From NCBI GenBank assembly GCA_000328365.1, contig KB309217.1, positions 86,534-150,533 on the forward strand: 64,000 nucleotides of DNA, read 5' to 3'. This stretch comes from Capitella teleta (taxonomy: Eukaryota; Annelida; Polychaeta; Capitellidae). Below are positions 23,840-37,105 of the stretch, one piece after another (the first letter of the stretch is position 1; each line of letters begins with the position of its first letter). The notes below the pieces were generated by a model. That model saw only the letters and a list, made by a program, of their open reading frames with translations, had not been told where the DNA came from and did no database searches. The position numbers and the translations under genes are program-made.

Positions 23840-24312
23840 AAACAAATTACATCGAGCCAGGTGTTAAGTCGCCTTAATTCTTCGTTCATACTAGTTATCA
23901 CTGCGTCGACATTGGGAGCAGAGATGAAAGCTTTAGTATCATCAGCGATGAGAGTAAAATGCATAAGTTCAGACACAGAAGTGACATCGACAAAAACAAT
24001 AAAGGACCTAGGATGGAACCCTGAGGGACATCACAAGAAATTCAAACAGTACAGCTATTAGAAGTACAGTCATTAAACATTACCCTTTGTTCACGACCCG
24101 ATGGGTAGTTAGTGAACCAACGATGAGGGGTGCCGCGGATTCCATACCTCAAAAGCTTGGAGAGAAGAATTTTATGTTGTACGGTGTCGAATGTCTTCTG
24201 AAAGTCAAGCAGAACACCTATGGTGACTTCGCCCTGCTCAAATTCTCTGCTTATTCTGTCGACTACTGATACCAGTGCTTGTGTTGTGTTTCTGCCTGGT
24301 TGGAAGCCGAAC
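23840..24312 (-). mobile_element. Non-LTR retrotransposon (LINE) reverse transcriptase fragment
   Basis: Minus-strand frames give consecutive reverse-transcriptase motifs of the CR1/Jockey type: FGFQPGRNTTQALVSVVD, VLLDFQKTFDTVQHKILL, LRYGIRGTPHRWFTNY, SCDVPQGSILGPLLF, and then in another frame LIADDTKAF, the (F/Y)xDD catalytic box. The change of frame between the GSILG and ADD boxes shows it is dead. Neither the endonuclease nor the 3' tail is present, so it is a truncated scrap. Confidence 0.85.
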
Positions 24313-24383
24313 TGACAGGGGGGGGGGAGGGGACATTTTTGACCGACAAATAATTGTACAATCTTTTGTGGACAAGTTTTAGA

Positions 24384-25375
24384 CCACGGAGCCGCCGCCG
24401 ATATATATTAGCCGCAGCCGATTGGACGTTTAGCCAGCCGCCGCCGATTGGTGCCGTCGGCCAACCGCTATCAGCCGATCACTGCCAACAGCGGCTGTTA
24501 GCCGATTCAATCCATATATTTTACATTCAGTATTATGAGAAGCTGCCCATACGTATACATGTACGAGGGTTGTCCCAAAATATATCGGATATATCGACAT
24601 AGAATGCGCATTATACTAGTACGTACTAGGTAGGGTTAATGTAAAATATTCCTTCACGAGTACTAGTAGATCACTTGTTACTAGCTACATATATATTACT
24701 GGTATGTACCTGGCATTAAGCCTACCACTATTTGATTGATTGTTCTTTAACTATTATAACTTACAGCACTGGAAGTTACTGTAATGTATGGAGACAAGCA
24801 GTGTGATGAACCAAGTGTTATGAGAGGCCAATACAAATTATTTTAGGCATCTGAATTCTGGAATGAGGGTGCGGCAGTGCTATAAGATATAATAGTACAA
24901 TCAATCAAAAAAGGTAGGGTTAATGCCAGGTAAATAGCCCTATCAGTAATATACATGTAGCAAGCAACCAGTGTTCTATAGTCATGAAGGAATGTTTTAC
25001 ATTAACCCTTTTACATTATACTGTACATTCTATGTCAGGCCGATATCTTTTGGGACAACCCTCGTACATGCATGGGCGTACATACAGTGTGCCATAAATC
25101 ATTACATTAATATTAATTGAGCAAAATGAATAAAATCTACTTCCATAGATAGCTCAGATAGCAATTATATAAGCAATGCCATAAACACAATCAAGACTTG
25201 CACAAATGATAATTTCTTATAAAAGTTATAGTATAGAGTGTAAAATTTATGGATTGAATCGGCGGAGTTGACAGTTATCTGCTGATAGCGGCTGGCCGAC
25301 CGCACCAATCGGCGGCTGGCCAAACGGCCAATCGGCGGCGGCTAGTACATATCGGTGGCCGCTCCGGAATCTATG
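24384..25375. repeat. Long imperfect palindrome (foldback element), about 1 kb
   Basis: The left arm, from 24384, and the right arm, up to about 25375, are inverted copies. Outer parts share GCCGCCGCCGATTGG, GCCGATTCAATCCATA and neighbours. Inner parts share TACGAGGGTTGTCCCAAAAT (24565 versus the reverse at 25070), TACCTGGCATTAA and TTTGATTGATTGT. The arms meet near 24783 and 24874, leaving a loop of about 90 bases. The right arm has roughly 150 extra bases near 25095-25240. The TACGAGGGTTGTCCCAAAA segment resembles Tc1/mariner termini, so a mariner MITE may be nested in, or be the core of, a foldback element. No protein is encoded. Confidence 0.75.
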
Positions 25376-25682
25376 TTACATGATAATATGTTCCATAACA
25401 GCCTCACCTTGGTACATCTGACAAAACGATTAATTCCCCCCTTTTTTCAGTCCAGGTGTTTTTTTGTTTTTTTCTTTCTTTTTTTTTTTGGGGGGGGCCC
25501 GATTGGAACTTCTGCCCTATAATAATTTTTCTGTGGTGCCAATTAATAAGAAACACTGCGTTAAATTTTCATAATGCAGACACGTATGCGAGAATGCTTT
25601 TCAAAATAATGCGCTTTAAACTCTCAATTCATAACAGCCAGCCCGATTGATTCGTTTTCTATTCTTCATTTGAGACGGGTGT

Positions 25683-26175
25683 CGGTGAGTAATTATTGAC
25701 TTCAGTTCAATCCCATAAATGTTCAATTGGCGACAAATTGGCGGAAGAGCAGACCATGACAATGCAATAAGTTCATGTTTCTTGTTCAAGAAGTCTGCGA
25801 TGACCATAGCAAGGTATGGGTGGGCATTATTTTGCTGCAGTAGTCGTATCTCAGGATACTCTTAGCCCGGATTTGGCGTATTTTATGGGGATCTGAGCTC
25901 CTATCCCCCTATCTGACCCGATATATCAAACGTTTCTCTGCAGATATAGGTTGGTCGCATACCTCCCCTGTCGATTATCCCGCTGTTTTGAACCAATCCT
26001 AACCTGGAGCTCGCCGAATTTGTCAGTCGTCTCGATCTGTTTGCTCTCACTTTTAGGCATCCAGAACGGTGTTAATCCACGGTAGATAGGTTATTTTGGA
26101 CTTGAAGACGCATTTGTTGTGCGATTGATACACTGTATCCGATTTTTGACTCTTGGATCAACTCCACGCTCCAGA
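25683..26175 (-). mobile_element. Tc1-like transposon fossil, copy 2
   Basis: It is homologous to the 21494-21990 fossil over most of its length. On the minus strand a PTHTLLWSSQ-type stretch corresponds to the N-A-x-x-H-T region of Tc1 transposases, followed by LLHCHG. It has many interruptions and no recognisable termini. Confidence 0.6.
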
Positions 26176-29095
26176 AAGGTTTCTGGATATTACCCATCAG
26201 GAAGCCGTCCGCCTTAATTCCAGAGTGCAGATTTTTTCAATAGTTTGATTGCTTTTGAGTAAAGCACTCGTTGGATGAAGTCAATTTTATTGTCTATCAA
26301 AGACATCTTGTCATGGGTGTACTCGAAATATTGTTTACCAGGATGTTTGCATCAATAGTATTGATAGCCTCGTCACTATTGATTGATAATTAATTAAAAT
26401 AAAATTCTCACTATCGTACTAGCAGGCGAGACATCAGCAGACCAAATATTTCCGTGCAGTTCACTCACCGTGAAAAATACGAGTTGTATTCTTGGATCGA
26501 GCTTGATGTACCATAAATCACGATGTATTTGTTTTCCCAACTGAAACGATTGAAAATGACTGGATACGTATAAATTAATTATTGGATAAAGAAACCAATT
26601 AAGCATAATAATAGCACTCACGTATTGGATTATGTAACTTATCTTAAAGACCCTTATATACATCAAATTCTTATGACATAATTATGGCACGCAGACTCTG
26701 TATCGCCGCGGGAATTTATATCTGCTCCGAGACATGGGATTGAAATCTGAATGAAGTGGCTAATCACTTGATAAAACACTTGAAGCCCCGATTTATAGTG
26801 TTAACACGATTCGGTAAAGTTTTGGATGTAAACCATTGAACAAACACAAAAGTAAAGAATGCCTGGCTTTATACAACTTACCCTCGTTGCTTTATTTGTT
26901 AATTTGTAATGGATCTTAGCACCACACCGCACACAATGATCTCAGCTATCGAGGTGAGCATTTTTGAGGCTTGGGAAGTTATTACAACCCCCTGCGGTGT
27001 GAGGTGTGCTTTTGATCAGTGTTACTCCAATAAGATAGAAGACGAGTCGATATCCAGGTAAACCAAGTATTCAGGCTGATACAATGCGAAAAGGAAGCAA
27101 GCCAATTGAATTAATAGTATCAGAATAGTGCAAACGCATCCTTCATAATTATAAGTGTACATTTATACGACTATCATGCTGGCGAGTACCTCTAGTTTAC
27201 AGCACTCTGCGCACATAAAGCACTCAAAGAATAAGAAAAGGGAAAAACTACATGTCAACTTGTGAGAAAGTAAAACACAAAATCAATCGATCGAGTATAC
27301 AAGGTTTGCAGATAACAACATTCACGTGCGGTGTCGTAAAACTCCGAAGCAGAGGAATTCAGAGAGGTTGCTCGGCATGGCGACTTGGAGGAGGACGCCC
27401 AGGTGGGTTGGGATTAATTATTTCATTTATTTATTTGTGACTGCCTGCTGGTATACACGTAAGACATTGAAGTTAAGTACGTCCACTTGGCTTGCACTAT
27501 ATAAACCAAATATATCAACCGGGTTTTGAGGAATTCGTTTAATGGTTGTACAAGTTCACGTATATGGATAAAGTTTTCGGTTTCTAATGTGCTCCTCAAT
27601 ACTTCTTATGTTATTTTTATATCTTTTACATGAACGCAAGAAGATGGTCAATCAAGATTCTGTTTCGAAAATACTTTTTTATTTTCACCAATGATCATGA
27701 AATATTTCTGTGGTATATATTACATGTAGTGTGTAGATATGTGAAATACATTTGCATAAAAATATCGGGATAAAGTGAAATAATTTAACATACGAGACAT
27801 TCATTAGTTATCAGGATATGTCCATACTCTTTCGTATTTTATTTTTTATAAAATAAGTTGAAGACTACCATATAGGCCTACATGCCTGAAAAATATGTCG
27901 TTTCCACATTTATCGTGAAATAAGTTATTTGACTTATATCATCACAATTGAACTGCTTATAGTGTTGCCACAATACCTTTAATTATTTATCATGACAAAA
28001 CCAATACACAAGCAATGCCACCGTGTGTCAATTATGTTTTCAATAGCTGTTACGCAACTTAACGCTATCGTGCTTTGTATGAATGACAGAGCATCCTTTG
28101 AGTAACCCTCGTATATAGGTTACTCAACACGCATTGGATCCATAAAGAGTAGAACGAAAAACAAATATATGGCTTAAGGTCAAGCTTAATCTGTCTTGAA
28201 TGTGTAGAAATTATGACATGTGGCATAGACAAATATAATCTCATGGCTGCATTGATTTATCGATTGGGCAGACATCGACACGTCAGATCAGAATAAAACA
28301 ACAACCTCAATCTCACATAATGTTCACGAAGGTATGAATAGATAGAATCCCTTAGTCAAGTTTTATCTTTAAAATAATATGATCGATTTATTTATATTAA
28401 TATAAGTTTTCTTCTGTTTCATATGTTGATCAATGCGTGAGTGATACTCATGATTTTTTTATATATATATATTCCAACTCCTTCACTTCAATTCTGAGTA
28501 AACAAACTACGTTTCGTGTCATTCACATTGAAGCATTGTGAATCTGTAATTGATATTCTGAACAAGAGCTAAGCCACCCTCTCGTAGATTCAAGAGCTGT
28601 GTCAAAAAATCTTCATGTCTCTACGAGAGTAAATCCGCTGAACTCAGCGAGGCAAAGGTGCGAGGCGACGTTGGCTCCAAGATCATCAGTGTAATGGCGA
28701 TTGACGCTTTTTCTATGATCTTATTAGAACGTATTATATTATGAGGGCCATGAACCGGCCACAGTTTATAAGAGCAAGGATCGAAGTAGAGCAAAGAAGT
28801 CGGAGGAACTCCATACAAAAGTGAGTCAAGCGTTGAGATCTATAGATTCCCAAAACATCTCTATTCTTTGACATGGTATATTCCATGTTTGTGTGTTCGT
28901 GGATATTAGCTGGATTTATACTATGATCATTCCAATTACACCGATCTGGTGTAGCGATGAAGCTAATAATTAAGAATCCTTGGCAGTTGGCTCATATTTC
29001 GAGGCTCACTGCACACGTGTCAGTCATCCGTGTATAATTTTATAAACCTTTGAAGGATAATTTGAAGAGGTATTTTTTTCTCTTCAAACAGGCTG
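26176..29095. other. Intergenic stretch without supported genes
   Basis: Only short ORFs. Around 28620-28740 the + frame YESKSAELSEAKVRGDVGSK is compositionally protein-like, but it lacks splice context and a known domain. Nothing else was recognised. Confidence 0.4.
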
Positions 29096-30403
29096 ATGGA
29101 ACAAACGGGGATGGTAGAAGTCTGCAACCGGAAGCAGACGGAGTTGGAGTGGTACCGCGATGCACGCAGTGACCCGACATCCCAAGCAGCCTACCTGGGA
29201 AAATTAGCGAAACTGAGGAAGGAATTACTCGAGCAAGATAAAAATTATTCCTCGAAAACTCTGCGACGACTTCAGGAAACGGAGGATCATTTCGTACAGG
29301 AACACCGGCACTCGGCTCTTCTGTCCAACACTGGTACGCCACATAGCCCACGAGAGTCCCTCCCAGAGAGACACAAGAGGCTTTTGGCTGAACGACAACG
29401 TCAAATAGAAATACGGAGACAAGGGAGAAATCAACCTACATTGAAAGGACTGGTTGGGAGATCCCTGACAACTCTTAGTACAGATGTTCATCTTGTTGCT
29501 AAAGAAAGCGACCGATTAGAGAATGATGCTCTGTCATGGGAAGCGTTGACCATGTTGGTCCAGCAACAGACCAACAGGCTGCCAAACTCGGAGAAAAGCC
29601 TGAAACCGCAGTACAGCATACCAAACATTGGCCGCCGAGCTTTGAAGAACCCAGAGTTATCATTGCAGCCGCGCGATGAAACTTTTATCCGACAAATGTC
29701 TTTGCACGAAAAGGATTCAAAGGGTCTGTACAAAGGGAAAAAAAGGAGGAACCTCATGGCTGCCGACAAAGATGAAGTTGATCTCTCTCCCCACACCTTC
29801 CGTTTTGATCTACCTGCTGGATCCGCAAATGAAAACGGACAAACCCGGAGGGCGTATCATCCAGGATGTGTGTCACCGGTGACACCGAACACCGCGCTCG
29901 AAAACCAGAAAAAGCAAGTCGAAACTCAGAAGCATCAGATAAAGAGATACTTCAACCCTCGTCAGATCGGATACACTCCAGCCAGGGTCATGTACCTTCC
30001 GCCAATGTCCTTCCCAATCCGACAGTACCATGAAACTCCACGTCCAATGCTACTAAGCATCCCAGTGCAGCTGGAGATCCTCTCTCAATTCCGTAAGCAC
30101 ACAAGGCACGAAGGGATCCTCACAGAGGAAGAAAGATCCCTCAACCACTGCCTGTTCTGTCAGAACCCTTCCCTTTCGATGGTCAGTATTGGTTTAGGTC
30201 AGTACATCATGACCCACATCCGACCCAGCAACCCAGAGCACCAAGCAGAGAAGCAGCAAAGTCCAGAAGCGCCACCACAAAGCCCAGTGCTGGATAACAT
30301 CATCGACAAAGTTGGAGAAGTGAACAGCGCATGCGGCACGCCGAGAAATGCCCTGACTGTTGAATTGCCCTCTCTTGGGGCTGATGCCAAAGAGACGCAA
30401 TGA
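29096..30403 (+). CDS. Uncharacterised 435-aa protein, single coding exon
   Basis: A continuous frame of 435 codons starts at the ATG at 29096, just after a possible acceptor (tcttcaaacag), so a non-coding 5' exon may exist. The N-terminal third is rich in Glu, Arg, Lys and Gln with heptad-like stretches (YLGKLAKLRKELLEQDKNYS; RHKRLLAERQRQIEIRRQGR) and is probably coiled coil. The middle has a basic run, KGLYKGKKRRN. Then come AYHPGCVSPVTPN and a well-ordered C-terminal part, YFNPRQIGYTPARVMYLPP to LLSIPVQLEILSQFRKHTRH, with CLFCQN. There is no signal peptide or membrane segment, so it is likely intracellular. I do not recognise the family. An AATAAA lies at 30568-30573. Length and even composition make it a real gene; function is unknown. 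Confidence 0.8.
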   Translation: MEQTGMVEVCNRKQTELEWYRDARSDPTSQAAYLGKLAKLRKELLEQDKNYSSKTLRRLQETEDHFVQEHRHSALLSNTGTPHSPRESLPERHKRLLAERQRQIEIRRQGRNQPTLKGLVGRSLTTLSTDVHLVAKESDRLENDALSWEALTMLVQQQTNRLPNSEKSLKPQYSIPNIGRRALKNPELSLQPRDETFIRQMSLHEKDSKGLYKGKKRRNLMAADKDEVDLSPHTFRFDLPAGSANENGQTRRAYHPGCVSPVTPNTALENQKKQVETQKHQIKRYFNPRQIGYTPARVMYLPPMSFPIRQYHETPRPMLLSIPVQLEILSQFRKHTRHEGILTEEERSLNHCLFCQNPSLSMVSIGLGQYIMTHIRPSNPEHQAEKQQSPEAPPQSPVLDNIIDKVGEVNSACGTPRNALTVELPSLGADAKETQ

Positions 30404-30924
30404 TCAACAAAAGAACTATGATTGAATGAATGATTGTTTGATAAGTTAGTTTGTCAATTTGTTGATTGGTAGGCAATTAGACCGAAATGATAAAGTGAAT
30501 GAGCGCAGTGTATACTTTTGGTACCAAGAAGTTTTTTTGTGACGTTGTACCAAGAGAGATATAAATTAATAAATGGTATAGATAATGATTAAGATATTCG
30601 AATCGGAATATGTTATGAGGTAAAGTGTGGGGGTGATTGAGCCGCAATGGATCCTGTTATCGCATATAGAATGGCTTATAGCAGGTAATGTGAATCAGAT
30701 CTGAACGTCGAGTCCAGCCTTGAAACAAAGATCTGAACGCCTTTTATTTGAATTTGAATGAATTTTATTTAAATTTGAATGAATGATATGCACATTGAGT
30801 GTTTGTTTCAGCTTCATTGAGAGGACAAAGAAGCGAAGAGATGGAGGTCAGTTAACACCAGCCGATCGAACGCATAGTATCCTAAGGGCAATTATTTTTC
30901 GAGTGTTTTAATCGGGAAATTCCA
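30404..30924. other. 3' flank of the 435-aa ORF
   Basis: It holds the 3' untranslated region with AATAAA at 30568-30573 and a short duplicated TTTTATTTGAATTTGAATGA stretch near 30740-30780. No gene. Confidence 0.5.
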
Positions 30925-31260
30925 CAGGGTGGGCCAAAAATAGTCTACAAATCTACTCCATGTTAAACACAAAACTTTTAATATGGCTAAATTGATCAGT
31001 TATTCAAATACAATAATTAACTACCTGGTATGAAGTTATGTAAAGAAATGAAGGAGGAACATTTGAATGCGAGTGTGATCGCCAAGACATTTTTTTTTGC
31101 GAGCTAAATGCACCTAGCCCCTGAACGAGCATTATGGAATGACATTTGTTGCATGGCGTTTCAATGCAAACTCTCGGCTTCGTTTTAATTTTAGGTTATA
31201 GACATAAGTGCTACAATCAAAGAATCAGCACTCTCAAACGAAAGACTAGTGCGAGAGTGA
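30925..31260. mobile_element. MITE family A, degraded copy
   Basis: It starts CAGGGTGGGCCAAAAATAGT, then CTACTCCATGTTAA, as in the other family A copies. The interior resembles that of the 44 kb copy (CCCCTGAACGAGCATTA, ACAAACTCTC). The right end is not preserved; at 31261 a TACGAGGGTTGTTCT motif of another mariner type follows. Confidence 0.65.
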
Positions 31261-34200
31261 TGTACGAGGGTTGTTCTCGGCCTAACATAGAACTGGTGCC
31301 CGCATCATCCGATCGGATTGGGTGGAGCCGTAAAACCCCATCACTCACCCTAACATAGAACGGGTTATCACAGAAAGTTCAAATTTGTCTTGAATATAGG
31401 TTAACTTTTTAGATTAAAATTTCAAGCGATGAATTTTTCAGAAAGTCACGTGATCACCTCTGGCACCAATTTGAGTGAAGCAGGGGTCGACCTTTCTTCA
31501 AATTTTAGTAGTTCGTAGTTCTAAAAATATTTGAAGAAAACAACTAAAATAAAAGACTCTATAAAACTATATCATTCGAGTAGGAATATAGACGTTCTAA
31601 TACCGACCCTGAACTCTTATAAACTAACAGTTTATTTAGGGAGGCCATCGTAATCTGATTTTGCAGCAATGCTATCAGCGACATGACTCTAAAATCCCTG
31701 TACTTAAGAGAGCTTGATTGAATCCTGTATTACTCTGCTCTACGAAGGACAGAATGTCGCATAGCATCTGTCATATTTTCATTTTCTTTGAAGGTCAAAC
31801 TTATAATTTTGGTCTTGATCTTCTTAAAGAAAATTAGGGCTATATTGAATGTGGGTCGAGAATAGTGGGGTGTTTACACCGGAAATGCTAAATATATCCA
31901 ATGTTGACCTTGAATATTACAAAAGAAATAGGTTTGTTGACTCTGTTCTATCTCTGAGGTAGTATTCAAGTAACGACTTTGACGACATCAATCCACAATC
32001 TGTGAGGCAGAAGTGGTGATCAACACGACCCGCGATGTGATTGGTCTGCGACAAACGCTTTAGACAATCGTGGAATAGTGGATATACATGCAGAATTGCA
32101 CCACACGCTATAATGGCTACCGTGGTAGATTTTTGTATCAGAAAATGTATAGTCAATAGTCATCACATGGCTTATTACATAATGATTTTCCACGCGAGAA
32201 ATGAATTATGCAAAGGACTCCTCCGCTAAGGATGCAATGACTTACCATTATTGGGCGTTGTTCCAATTTAACAACTGGTGAGCACCAGTCTGCTTCATTA
32301 CCTTGAAGTTTTCTATATTTTGAAGAGTGGACAGTGATGGACACTTGACCTTTCGTAACCATGTGGATTGAGTGTAAAAAAACACGATTCTGTGCTGATG
32401 CAAACCCTGCAACTGAAGCGGAAGTCACGTGTGCTATATAGATCATATTTTTGGATTTGGAAGCTTCCAATCAAGTCCTCGATCGTGAATGGCAATACAA
32501 TGACTCGTATTGTAGACGACTAAACGATTCTCTGTCCTCGAATTAGATACTTGGTTTCCGATGCTTAAACACTCCAAGAATTTTGTGTAAGCTTGGGGAT
32601 GTGCACAACAGGTGGAGTTTAATCGTGTTCTTATAGAAAAACAAAAGAACACTGAAAAGATCCACTATATGTTGCCCCAGTTTGTGGAATGCAAATACGG
32701 AAATCTAGCGTACTTGGTGATTATTAGCCACAAAAGATACCGAGAAATGAGAAGTTTTCAGCTGTATTTTTGTTTTCCTACAACAGAGTGTATGGACTAT
32801 ATCGCAAATCCTTTGCGCATGCGCTCGCGGGGAGTTATGGGATTGGTGGCTGCGCATGCGCCGTTGCACGTTGTACTAACAATGGCTGAATATCCCCGCT
32901 AAATAAAACTCCGAAAATGTAATTAAATTACCCACAAAAGTTGAAAAACAATGATTTTTCAAACGAAACATTAATTATGATTGATCAATTTAATGAGGCA
33001 AATGTTATGCAGCACGGCCAACACACATGCAAAAACGTCTATGTAAGAGCATTCACTTCGGTTTAATTGGGTCGATATAAGTAGGTCATTTATTATGCAC
33101 ATCTGCATGGCGCGAGCACTTCCTTCCTTGATCGTGCTTCACATTGGGGTGACCTATTACTCCAGATTACTACTGGCGGTTACTGATGACCTTGATAAAG
33201 GACCTTGACCTAATGACCGAAAAGAGTTTAATGTAAGTCAATCCTGATGAATCACCATTAGGGATATACACAACATAGGGTGCACACTGCACATATAGTA
33301 AAAATGGAGAGCAACAAAACCGGGGATATAAGAAGATACAAAAAGCAAAGAAACCAATTATTCCTCTCGCTAATTTGAGAGAGAGAGAAAAAATAGAGAT
33401 AAAGGCTAGCAGTACACTTGCAGCTGAATGTTTCTGTTCTAAGGAAAATTACTTGGCCATCTGCGAATAACAAGTTCTCTATAATTTCATTACATGTGGC
33501 ACATTTTTTTTTTGTCGTTCAAGGACACATCCCACGACCTTGAACCTTATAGACCTGGCTTTAAACGCTGCCAAATGTCCACTTCGAGAAATAGAGTGTT
33601 TTTCGCTTGTTGTGTCTGATTACGCAATGATGTTTGACCGAAGACAGAGACAGACACTGACACAGGTTAAAAAAAAAAAAACAAACAAACAAAAAACAAA
33701 AACTTACTGCGGTAAATTTACACCGAGGAATATTCGAACTAGTTCATGAAATCAGAGCTAAGTAAATCAAATTTCGACCAAGAGTGAAAACAGGTCAAAC
33801 CAATTGGATTTGTATAGAAAGGAGAATAGATAGGTCTTAGGGCTCAAATGATGACAGATCCTTCCAACATTTGCTCTTCGGTTACGATCAATCATAACAT
33901 CCTTTGTGGCATCCAGTTCCATTTGAAAAGAGCAGACCACTTTGTGAGTCGTACGCCACATGACATGAAAGCGTGAAATACTAAAATGGACACCTCGAGG
34001 ATAAGAGCGAACAATTAGACCTAGGTAACGTGAAATATAAAACACATCATGACGACACATAGAGATTGTGCTGTGAATATTAATTATCCCAGAATGCATC
34101 ACAATACGGATATACATGCACTGGTTCACAGTTCGATATGCAGACTTTACGAGGTCATCATTGCCCTATTTATAGTGTCACCGAAAGCGGCAACCTTCTG

Positions 34201-37105
34201 GCTTCATGATATACGGAATCTGGTGTCTCACGAAAACAACTTCCTGCCAGAATCGTGTCTGACATATGAACGAATCTGGAATGGCCCCGGTGTGACGTCA
34301 TGCATCCCGGCTAGTCTTGGACATCTAGCCATTGAGGCATCGCGTGTGTGTAACTATTATCTCATTATTGTCTGGGTTCATTTTATATTACAGGTAGATT
34401 AGGTGATGAAAGCGATGCTATGAGAACGGAAAGGTATATCGTTTCCACGAAACTGAGTCAGTTTCTTTGAAGAAAATCACTTTCCATTGAATGCTGATGA
34501 AAGCAACCAGTCGTGCAGGTGGGTTATTCTACTTCCGGTGGTGTCGTCACCAGAGTAGACACGTGATCAAGCTGAAAGCATTTTTCTGTGGAAAGTTTGA
34601 GGTGGTCCAATATTAATCATGCATATGATATGATTGCCATCGTACGGAATATATTACTGTGTGACATGCAACTCATTAGCAATATTTCTCCATTTTTATC
34701 AAAAAGGCAACATCGATGCCCTCTCTACACCTGAAACGTATAGCACTTTGTTCGCGAATCTGATGAAGTTATCTCCGTTGTGATACGAGAAAGCAAGGGA
34801 TGATGACAGCAAGGGAAAAGCTTTAACAATTTATTTTGATTGGCTAAATTTTTCATCGTGGTTTAATTCAATTCCTACGTTGGTTTATGCTTACATTCAT
34901 TGATTAATGATTGAAGTACTTTTTTCTATTAATCACGAATTTCCTCGCCTTGGAATCGTGTCAGGTGAGCGGGTGATTACCGGTGCATTGGGTTCGCTGA
35001 TTGGAGGCTTCAGGGGTAGCAGGTAGACCACGTGACTGCTTAGCAGAGAAGGATTCAGCGCTCAAGAGAAGTAATTGCATCATACGGCTTCATTCCGCGT
35101 TCGATTTCATGCAGGTGTCATGTCATTGACACAATTCTCCTGTTGTAAACACTGGGAGAAGCTGTTTCAGAGGTTTCGATAAAATGAATCTCACACTCTC
35201 TTCTAAATGTCTCAGAGATCCGATTTTATTTCGGCGGTTTGTGTTTTGGCATGACTCCAAAAACAGAATGAATGAAACCAATTTGAAGGGTCAATGTCCG
35301 CATTGTCTATGACCGCACATAAGCGCCAAATATAATCATGTTGTTGGATGTTCAAATTGTTACGTATGGGGTGACATTCAACATGACATCTTTATGGTGA
35401 GCTGGATGGGCCAATGCCCAGAATAAAAGCCATGTATCTCTTAATCATATGATTCTATGCATTAATTATTAAAGCTTGTATTAGCGTTTGACTCGTTTAT
35501 TGACGTCACTCATGGACAAATGCGTTCAGAAGAGATTAGAATTGTATATGAAGAGTTAACATCGTTTTAATTATGTAAATCTGAACACAGATTTGTGATT
35601 TGCTGCCTTTGTAAGTAGCACATACAGAGCCAGCAACGAAAGCCTCTCTTCACCCATGCTACATCTGATAAAGTTATGTAGGCGGCGGATGACACTGTTG
35701 GGGCGTTCACATTCATATGAGGAGACTGGCAAGGTACATGCAATGCGCAACAAGCAATGGATATTGGGATAAATCTCCCTTGTACATACATAGCATACGC
35801 AGTCGCTTGTACATGCAGCGCGTAGCTCACACGTGTCAATGCATCAACAGTTTTCCGCGAAAAGCGTGATGCTGCTCAAGAAATTCTGTAGAATGGCATA
35901 GAATCATGACCATGGTGGTTCTAGAGACTTCTTGAGGGAAGTAAAACAGTAAAACAAATGAAATGTTCTCCCAGCTCTCTGCCGTCACATGTTGATCACG
36001 CAGGTGGTGAGGCTGACATATCTGAGCTTTTCTGCAGAAGTATAAGAAGCTGTGGGCCTACGTACACACAGAGGTATTAGAATGACTGTGCAATGTGAAA
36101 GCGTCCATTCCAGGTAGGTTGGAATTTAAGGGCAATATTTATAGCATAAAGCACCAGCATGTCGAGTTTTTATTGAGCTGTTCCTTAAAAATCTGACTTC
36201 AATTCCGGTTCAATAGGTGATCCCTATAAGCATTCTAGTTACTCCTTTATATTTCTATGCAAACACAAGTGTTGAACATATGGATATTGCCTTCAGGGAA
36301 AACCAAGAGATTGTTCAACATCGAATAAATTGTCACGCTCATTGCAAAACTAATTATATAATATGAGCTTATTTTAGCTATGAGTTATAGCTTGCTATAG
36401 CTAGCACACCTTGGAGTTTTTTTTTTTTCAGTATCACAACAAGAAAAACAGGTTTTAAGCGATCGATTAAACTGAGCGATCAATTGCAAATGAGGGCTAA
36501 AATTCCCAACTAAGCAAGATTGCGCACAGAGACTACAATGAGTGAGTTACAAAAATAGCATGAATGTTAGAATACTATTACGACTGATACCCACGGATTC
36601 TTTACCGGTGCAACAGTACTAAGAATACTTGGTACTTCATCATTGTCACCAGCACTCAGAATCGGCTTCATTATCAGCTAACGACCCCTGCGAAGTGTTT
36701 GATACGAGGATGTAAACATCGGAGAGTGATTTATGATCGTTGCGATTGTCTATATATAAAATCAAATATTCGCTCAAAGAAAGACAAATAATTGGAGAGA
36801 TCCACGAGTGGATTCTTTGCTTCTCCAATCAAAGAATTCGGTAAAACACTCTTGTTCTTGAGTGTAACAATCTCAAATTGTCGCAAAACATCCTCGCTCA
36901 CAGGAAGATTAGATTATTCTGGAGAGCGTTGCACTCGAAGGGAGATAGTATGTGGAGTTTTCATATAAATACATCAAAGTTTCTACGGAGCCAAATAAAG
37001 AGGAAATGTCTTATACACGACAGCGAGGCCGTTTCGGGCAGGTCAGTCTTTGATAAGTTGATAACACATATTTTTTTACCTGTCGCAACTGTCCAACTTG
37101 TGCAG
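31261..37105. other. Large intergenic region, no supported gene
   Basis: Almost six kilobases with only short, domainless ORFs. Notable items are the paired NRF-1-type palindromes at 32814-32861 and an A/AC run near 33669-33700. Any gene here would have to consist of small exons that I cannot recognise. Confidence 0.4.
32814..32861. promoter_or_regulatory. Two NRF-1-type palindromes flanking a CCAAT box
   Basis: TGCGCATGCGC occurs at 32814-32824 and again at 32851-32861, with ATTGG (reverse CCAAT) between them. This is the layout of many TATA-less animal promoters. Downstream, an ATG in good context (32882) opens only a 6-codon frame, so the transcript it would drive is not visible. Confidence 0.4.

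Noticed and set aside
34700-34780. Short frame reading DALSTPETYSTLFANLMKL
   Set aside because: Protein-like but short, with no acceptor or donor in suitable places and no known domain.
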